Part shown: positions 57,152-64,000 of the stretch, one piece after another
How the letters are laid out: each line of letters opens with the position of its first letter
How positions within the stretch are numbered: position 1 is the stretch's first letter
NCBI RefSeq assembly: GCF_003255815.1
Contig: NC_037673.1
Span: 13,059,603-13,123,602 of the forward strand
Direction of reading: 5' to 3'
Length of the DNA stretch: 64,000 nt
DNA from: Theropithecus gelada
Taxonomy: Eukaryota > Chordata > Mammalia > Primates > Cercopithecidae
Program-made: the position numbers and the translations under genes
Notes under the pieces: model-generated
Seen by the model: only the letters and a program-made list of their open reading frames with translations
Database searches by the model: none
What the model was told of the DNA's origin: nothing

Positions 57152-58387
57152 GCAGATGGTGAAGCTATTACCAGCGTTAGGGAGGAGGTGGAGCTACCCC
57201 AGCCTTGGACTGAGGCTTTTGGTGTAAATAGGAACCACAGATGAGATCAAGCTATTTAGAAATGCATCCTGAACTAGAGCAAAAGATGAGTATTTCTTCC
57301 AGCCCTTCACCCTACGAATTGCTTCTGGTGACTGTCACTGCCTAGTAGGCAGGAAAGTAGTTGGTTAAGAGAGAAGAAGAAAGAAGTTGGTTAAGAGATC
57401 AGAAAGAAAATAGGCAAAGGTCAACACAGTGAGAATATAAGGAAACAAATTACAAAGCACTAATGACTTTCTGAAGACCTGTTATAGAACAAATAGGAGT
57501 ATGTGTTCACGTACTCCCAGAGGCTTGTTCTTTGTAGCATCCTAAAATGAATGTCCCATAATTACCTGGCCCATGGTTTCTTTATTTTCTTTAAGTGTTC
57601 TTGCCATAAATAACATAATTAACTTAGAAAAAAACTTGATTGCATTTATTAAAAATCAACTGTGTACTTAATTTAAAGCAAAATTAAATGTCACTCAAAA
57701 ATACAGCTAAAGTTAAATGTGAAAGAAACCAACTTGTAATCATGCATTAAGGATATGTTAATGGTTTGAGGCAGTCTTATGTCTGAATACCCTAGAGCCT
57801 TGTTGAAAATTATATCCTTGTGCCTCTAATAAAGGTAGACAACAGCAGTCAGGAGATTTTTCAGAATATGTTCTCCTCTTGCACTCTCTAAAATGGCTTA
57901 GAAATGAAAAAAATCTCTAAATAACAACAAAAGTTAGCATGAAATCAAATCTGGTGTACCCAAATTTGTTTAGCTTCGTCATTTTTTGAAAGTTGTACTC
58001 CATTCCATGCATTCTGTACTATTCTATGCACTACTGAAAACAACTGACATTATCAGTAATCTCCATCAGGTAAGAAAACCATCAGTGTCTAATTCGATGT
58101 GCTGAATTTAACTCTTATTCATTTATGAGACAATGTGTGGGAATTCATTAAACCTCTTTGAATATAGTTTCACCATTTAAATATTAGAAAGGAAGTAATG
58201 AAAATATGTAAAGGATATTAGTAAACTCTCAAAATGTCATGTGGAGGTATTTATCCCATTTCATAGAGAATAAAAGAAACCAAAACTAAGAGAGGTCAAA
58301 ATGGCAGTTTCCTCCAGTAATAGATGGGCAAAACCACAATTTTGGCAAAACCACAGCCCTACAAAATAATATTAACTAATACTATTA
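57152..58387. other. unassigned sequence
   Basis: No gene or named repeat recognised. AGTTGGTTAAGAGA is repeated near 57358 and 57385. Confidence 0.5.
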
Positions 58388-58575
58388 GAGAGTACCAGAC
58401 ATATTTCTAAGAATTTTTGAAAATTAACTCAAAGAATAATCAAATAATAACAACAAACAAACAAACAAACAAACCAAAAAAAACCCCAAGAATTCTATAT
58501 GAATAAAAACTAGGAAGCACAGAGGAATTAAGTAATTTGTTCAAGGTCACACAGCTATTAAGTGGCAGAACTTCA
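58388..58575 (-). mobile_element. MIR, antisense, with an (AAAC)n insertion
   Basis: GTACCAGACATATTTCTAAG, then GCACAGAGGAATTAAGTAAT, TTCAAGGTCACACAGCTATT and AAGTGGCAGAACTTC are the reversed MIR core. A CAAA repeat at 58454-58474 interrupts the middle. The match stops exactly where the AAAGG tract starts. Confidence 0.75.
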
Positions 58576-58576
58576 A

Positions 58577-58808
58577 AAAGGAAAGGAAAGGAAAGGAAGG
58601 GAAAGGAAAGGAAAGGAAGGGAAAGGAAAGGAAGGGAAAGGAAAGGGAAAGGAAAGGAAAAGGAAAGGAAAAGGAAAAGGAAAAGGAAAAGGAAAAGGAA
58701 AGGAAAGGAAAGGAAAGGAAAGGAAAGGAAAGGAAAGGAAAGGAAAGGAAAGGAAAGGAAAGGAAAGGAAAGGAAAGGAAAGGAAAGGAAAGGAAAGGAA
58801 AGGAAAGG
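58577..58808. repeat. compound AAAGG pentanucleotide tract, ~230 bp polypurine
   Basis: Three zones: a 5' zone of AAAGG units with AAGGG interruptions (58577-58655), a middle zone of AAAAGG hexamers (about 58656-58698), and a pure AAAGG run (about 58699-58808). The strand is entirely purine. Every open frame overlapping it (Lys-Glu-Arg-Lys-Gly or Phe-Leu-Ser-Phe-Pro repeats) is an artefact of the repeat. Confidence 0.97.
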
Positions 58809-61800
58809 GACATTACTGAATAAACGGGAAATTTCACTGTGTGGAAAGCCATAAAGATGTATAATTTCTATTTTCACTCCACCTAAGTTATATGTCATGC
58901 TTTAGTTTTTCATTTTTAAGCTGATATTATCAAGCAATGGCAAGATTAGGCACATAAGGAACTGTAAAGTACTGCTGGGAAGAATTAGAATTGTTTTGAC
59001 TACATTAGAAAATAATTTATCATGAATTATTATATTGAATGCATAAACTTATGACTCAGAAATCATACTCTGTGGTTGCCAAGTATGACATGTGCCCAAG
59101 AGGACATTAAGTAACAAGTTAAGAGGAGCATTTTAATCATAGCATCAAGAATTAACCAAGAGCTTCACAAAAATCAAATAAATGATTGTGCCGTACCCAT
59201 GCAATGCACGAAACACTATCTGGCTACAATAATAAATGGATCCAAGCCACAGGCAACAACTTAAATCATAAAAGCCTAACTTTCAATAAAAAATTAACAA
59301 CTATGTGATTCTATTCTCCATAAAAGGTCAAATGAAACCCTATTTTAAAGTACAAGGCAAAACAAGGAAGCAGTTTCTGTAGAATTCAAACAGGTCATGT
59401 GAAACATACTCTGGAATGTAACTCAAAGTTTTAACACATGCTTGTAGATAAAAATGCAAACTTTAATTAATGCATAAATAAAAGCATCTACATCAGTGAC
59501 AATAATAATACAAACAGTAATAACATTTCTAGTAGTTAGACTTCGATGTGTAAGAGCACTGTGACACAGAAGTAATAATAACCAACATTCTAGAATGCTC
59601 TAAGTTTATATGTCTATTACCTCATTATTGAAAAAAGTTATATAATTAATAGTATCACTAGAAGGACTAAACTGTAGCACTTCTGACATTAAATCTTGGA
59701 CTTCTAGGGTCCACAGAATTAAAATCCAAAGTGCTTTAACTTCAAGTTGACTGTCTTGAAGTGGGATAAGACAATTCTTGGAGTTGTTTCTTACATTAAA
59801 ATAAAGAAATTATACTAGATGTTCACAAGCATACATTTTGATTTTAAATCTCTATTTCTACACCAATATTTTTTTTCTTTTTTGAAATTAATATATTTGC
59901 TCAGTGACAAGCCAAGTAAGATCAAATTTATAACTTTCAAACAAAGATAACTATAGAAAAACAGTGGTTTTGTATTTCCATTAACTAACTTAAAATAATA
60001 TATTACTATGATTCATCAGGAAGCTTTTTCTTCTATTCTAAGGATTTTTAAGTGAAAATAACACTCTAAAGATGATCTCTGAAATCCAAGAGGATCCCAG
60101 AAAAGTATAGAAGTTAAATATTGTGATGTTTTAAACATCATTTAGGATCTAGCACTCATATGCAGTACCTTCAGTAAGACCGATCGGGACAATTACTCCT
60201 CATTCAATAAAATGAAGTTTTGTACAAATCTTTGCTCCACTCTTCGTTTTATTTCTCCAGGAGCAAATGATTGCATTCTCTTGTTTGCTATTACTATTTA
60301 GTCAAAGAAAGAGAGGAGACAGTTACATCATTTTATTTTTAGAGTATATCAGTTTACGCCAATCGCTTCTTAAGCCTTTGGCACAAACAACTGAAATTTC
60401 ATTCTAATATTCATCCTTTAGATCACATCGCTGTGGTATTTCTTCTTGATCATTTCATATGCCATGTGTCATGACCCATGGAAAGGAAGAGTTCATTTAG
60501 GAAGTGCGAATACAATTCTGTTACTATATAGGGATATGAAATAGGAGATACCAGGTGCATCACTTGCTGAGAAAAATGCGTCAGTTTCGAGAGTGCTTCC
60601 TTTCACAGTCAGAGTATAGGAAGTAAAGTATCACTTCCCTGGATACTAAATTTTCTTCCAGCTAGCTGATGATTACAGCACATGCAGTCATGAATCATTA
60701 TGACATGTTCTTCATGTTTGTATCTCTCCATGACTTGAGTATAATTGTTAGAGAAGAACATACCACCATCAAAACATCTCTGAGTAATTAAACAAGACCT
60801 TAATAAGCAACCTCACAGGAGTGGTCTGTTTTATGCACATCACTCCTTGATATCTGATTAATGAATGTTTCAGGCCTCTGTAATCTTGGGGAGTTTGGTC
60901 ACAATTGAAGCCGCAGAGTTTTAGCTGATGTAATTATTCATGTGATATAATCTGGACACAGATTTCCTACCTGTCCTTGACAACCTCAGTGATGTGTTAC
61001 CTACTAAAGACCCTTACTTTAACGGGTGAATAAAGGACTGAGCAGAGCCAAATAGAAGAAAATGGGCTACTTATGGTCCCTTGGACTAGAAGAAAGTCAA
61101 GCAAAAGAGAAAGAATCCCAAGGTTACTGAGTCTGACTTTTACAAGGCAACCATAAAAGCAAAACATTAGGATGATTTGTCATCATACTTCTAAAGTGAT
61201 GATGAGAAACCTTGTTCTAAATAGTTACAACAAAGCTACCCCATCTCATTGTCTTGGGGGGATTAAATGCCAAATTAAATAGTAGATCCTGGACTACTCT
61301 CTGTATTTGATTTATGAGACTACTGTGTACTGGAATAATTATGAGAATTCCAAAGAATACAGGGAGGCTTTGGGTAACACAAATGAAGGAATTCTTCCTT
61401 TAAATTTGAGAACTTTAGAGTGAACATTCATCACTGTGGTCTCTGTAGATAAATTTCTACATAGACTTTCCACTGTCTGAGTAGGCATGCTGTCATGGAG
61501 AGAATCTGGGAAGTCTGTTGTTCTTGGAATAAAACTTTAAGAATTCCAGGGAGTTCGAGTAGTTATAGATTTGAGAAATATGAATACATGAGAGTAGATT
61601 CATTTAACGTCAGTGTTTACTCATCAAGAAAACAGTATTAGTCCTAAAAGCAAAGAAAGCACCAATTGAGGCTCAGCAGAATTCTCTAGGAATATGATAG
61701 AATAACATTTACAGCCCATTTTTTGGAAAGATCTTAAAATTAAATATTGGCTTCCAGAATTGCAAAATCATGCACATTTTTTATATTTTTATTTTCAATG

Positions 61801-64000
61801 TTTTAAGCCTTTAATTGTACTCTTGAAATATAAACTTGAAGGCTGATGTTATTTTTATAAAGGCATTTTGCCTATACTTTGACCATAAATGGAAATATAT
61901 GAAATCAATTTAATGAACTACCTGAATATTGCCATTTGTTGTAATGTATTAAGATGAGTTCATAAATAATAGAACCAGCACTTCTTCAGTTTTAATGGCC
62001 CCATTCATAGGATACCATTACAAATTATTCCCTTCTATTATAATCAATTCCAATATTTGCATTTAAATACAACCTTTTGCATTTAACATCTTTTTTTTTT
62101 TTTTGCTTGAGAAATGAAAAAAAAAGTAATAATAAGGCCACATTGAAGTTTGGGAAAATGTAAGAATAAAACCAAACAGAAAGTATTATTTTTCTATGGC
62201 TGAAATATTAATAAGCTTTAAACAAAGTTAATGACAATTCTTTTTTCAGAGAATAGACATTTATATTGATGAGTTTTATTTCCCTCTGTGGAATGTATTT
62301 CTTTAAAATAGTTATGTTTTATTATTAACTTAAAAATATGCACTGATAAATTTGGGCATTTTTAAAAATCTATGCCTCAAGTTGTGTTTGTTAGCCTGAT
62401 AATTTAATTATTATACAACATTTAAATTTTTTTTTTTAAATTTTGATAAACGGAGTAATAGTTGCTAATGTTTACATTTCTAAATCACAGATCCTCTGCT
62501 TTCTTAGTAGGCATGCTGCAAGGTAGATCTGGGAACTCTACTGCCTTTATAGTGAAACTCTCAAAATTTCAGGAAGTTTCAGTAGTTATAGATTTGCAAA
62601 ATAGGAATACAGGAGCATAAATTCATTAACTTCAATTTTTGAAGTTACAATTTTATAAGCAAAGGGAAATACAATTACGGAAAATAACTTTATACTAGTA
62701 AAGTCAATCAAAAACAAAATTTGCCATATTAATCTTATAGTTAGTGATATTATTGACATTTCCTTCAATTAAATATCTTAAAAGCAAAGTTTCTAGAATA
62801 AAGCTTCTAAGCAACATTTATTTTTACACTTCATTTAAGGAGCAAAAGACAATTCATAAGAAATCAAGGATCAAAGATTTGTTTCTATATACAATTTCAC
62901 AATATACCTTGGGGACAGTACCTGTCTGGCCTACTCCCTTTCCATTTTTACAACTATAGTCTTATACAATAAAAGACAGTGTAAAACCCAAGTCATCAAA
63001 GAAAGATTTAGCAATTACTTTTAGCAGAATTAACTACCATACCAGGAAAAGCAACTGACTGATTTAAGAAAGACTTTCAACCAAAAACTTTGGGGAAACA
63101 TATTTTTTGTTTTTTTATTTTTTTACCAAAAGCCTAATAAGAGGAGTCTAGGCTATTGCACAGTTTAATATATGGCAACTATGGCTTAAAACATGATGAT
63201 CATGACAAGACAATTGTAATTCTGCTCCCAAGATTATCCTTGTCTCTTTATACTCCCCGATGGTCACTGGCACCGCCTACTACCTGATTAGGGACTCCCA
63301 TTCTAAGTGTTGTTTGAATGGTTTCATGAAGTCTGGGGAATAGTAGCTGCAATATCATAATCAAAACAACTGTATGTTACAGGCCAAAGAAAAAGGCTTT
63401 TAGCTGTCAACTCTTTGTCATTCCCTTTCCAATGGAAAAAGTCACCAGGTCATTCTGTTTTTGTTTTCGAAGATCAAGATGGTAGGACTTCAATAGGATG
63501 GGAGTTTACAAATTGCATTTCTCTGAACAAGCAGTGAAAGTGATACCTTTCTGATCACACTGCCTTGGACAATATATTAAATTATAAAAAGTGCCCAATT
63601 CTGAAAGATTCTGTTTATATTGTACGTTATACCTCAATCATTTTATATAAAAATATTTTCTGCGACAGAAAAACTATGTGTAAAGATACAAGGCAATGGA
63701 GAATAAAATTTGCTGAAATCGTTCATAAAGTAAATCTCATTCTTCCTAAAGATATAACTTTGGGCCAAATTTAGTGTAAAGTGTCAAGCACAGGATATTC
63801 ACTATATTTCCAATAGTTAAACTGTAGAACTAACAGTTCACTTAAGATTGCCAGGCCTCCCCTGTAGATCTGAACTCTGTCTTATGAGACACAAATGATG
63901 TAACATAGGTCATCTTAAAGTCATCTAAGGAAATCAGAACTTGTGTGCTCAGGGAATGCATACTCTAAGCTAGTCATCACTGACATTTTGCTGCTCCTCA
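58809..64000. other. low-repeat, AT-rich unassigned sequence
   Basis: Over 5 kb in which I recognise no Alu, L1, LTR or gene. Faint MIR-like words occur near 59580-59650. It contains the diverged direct repeat listed at 61478-61640 and 62492-62665, and poly(T) runs at about 59866 and 62091. Confidence 0.5.
61478..62665 (+). repeat. pair of diverged ~165-bp direct repeats, about 1 kb apart
   Basis: 61478-61640 and 62492-62665 align over their whole length by eye. Both carry GTAGGCATGCTG, then ATCTGGGAA, an AAACT block, AGTAGTTATAGATTTG or -C, an AATACA block and ATTCATTTAAC/ATTCATTAAC. Differences are spread evenly, so the duplication or repeat family is old. I cannot name a family. Confidence 0.75.

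Noticed and set aside
58440..58898. Open frames of 85-152 codons on both strands with Lys/Arg/Gly or Phe/Leu/Ser/Pro repeats
   Set aside because: They are translations of the AAAGG tract. A stop-free repeat is open in several frames on both strands.

Overview
This window is repeat-rich, AT-rich primate DNA with no recognisable host protein-coding gene, no structural RNA gene and no CRISPR-like array. The primate assignment rests on Alu, L1P-type, THE1, LTR12/HERV-9 and MIR copies. The youngest Alu (43990-44315) has base differences from the human AluY consensus that I associate with Old World monkey AluY subfamilies (CTCAAGCC at the 5' end, GAGACGGG, ACTAGCCGGGCGAGGTG, GGCGTAAGCCC, GCGGCCACTGC). 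The source is therefore more likely a cercopithecoid (macaque, baboon or vervet type) than a human. That is an inference from one element.

Layout. 0-8 kb: largely unassigned sequence with a young L1 tail (2.1 kb), an antisense AluS (3.1 kb), a decayed L1M 3' half (4.6-6.3 kb) and an L1M/ME 3' UTR split by a Tigger-like DNA transposon (7.1-8.1 kb). 9-13 kb: one long, decayed L1 with most of ORF2 and an unusual internal foldback. 13-15 kb: two solo LTRs of one family in opposite orientation. 16.4-18.7 kb: a THE1 provirus with both LTRs and a clean 5-bp target duplication. 18.9-19.6 kb: another solo LTR. 20-26 kb: low repeat content with several local duplications, a 76-bp-armed inverted repeat, a 142-bp tandem duplication and a THE1 solo LTR. 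27-28.2 kb: an Alu cluster. 28.4-32.9 kb: a three-level nest (L1M, interrupted by an MST provirus, whose 5' LTR is interrupted by an LTR12). 36-37 kb: a third relative of the 13-15 kb LTRs. 41.2-43.5 kb: a second MST-type provirus. 43.9-45.4 kb: an ERVK (MER11-like) LTR carrying the young AluY. 45.7-47.1 kb: an antisense L1PA 3' fragment. 50-55 kb: a MIR with a replaced centre, an ERV1 LTR inside T-rich old sequence, a further LTR-like block and an L1 tail. 56.3-58.8 kb: two AluS and a MIR abutting a long AAAGG repeat. 58.8-64 kb: almost repeat-free by eye.

Nothing here forms an operon, pathway or defence system. The main signals are mobile-element history (nested insertions with readable target-site duplications, three MaLR proviruses in the same antisense orientation with reading frames still shared between copies) and local rearrangement products (inverted repeats, tandem duplications, an expanded polypurine tract). 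Family names come from recalled consensus sequences, not from a search, and subfamily names are tentative unless stated otherwise.
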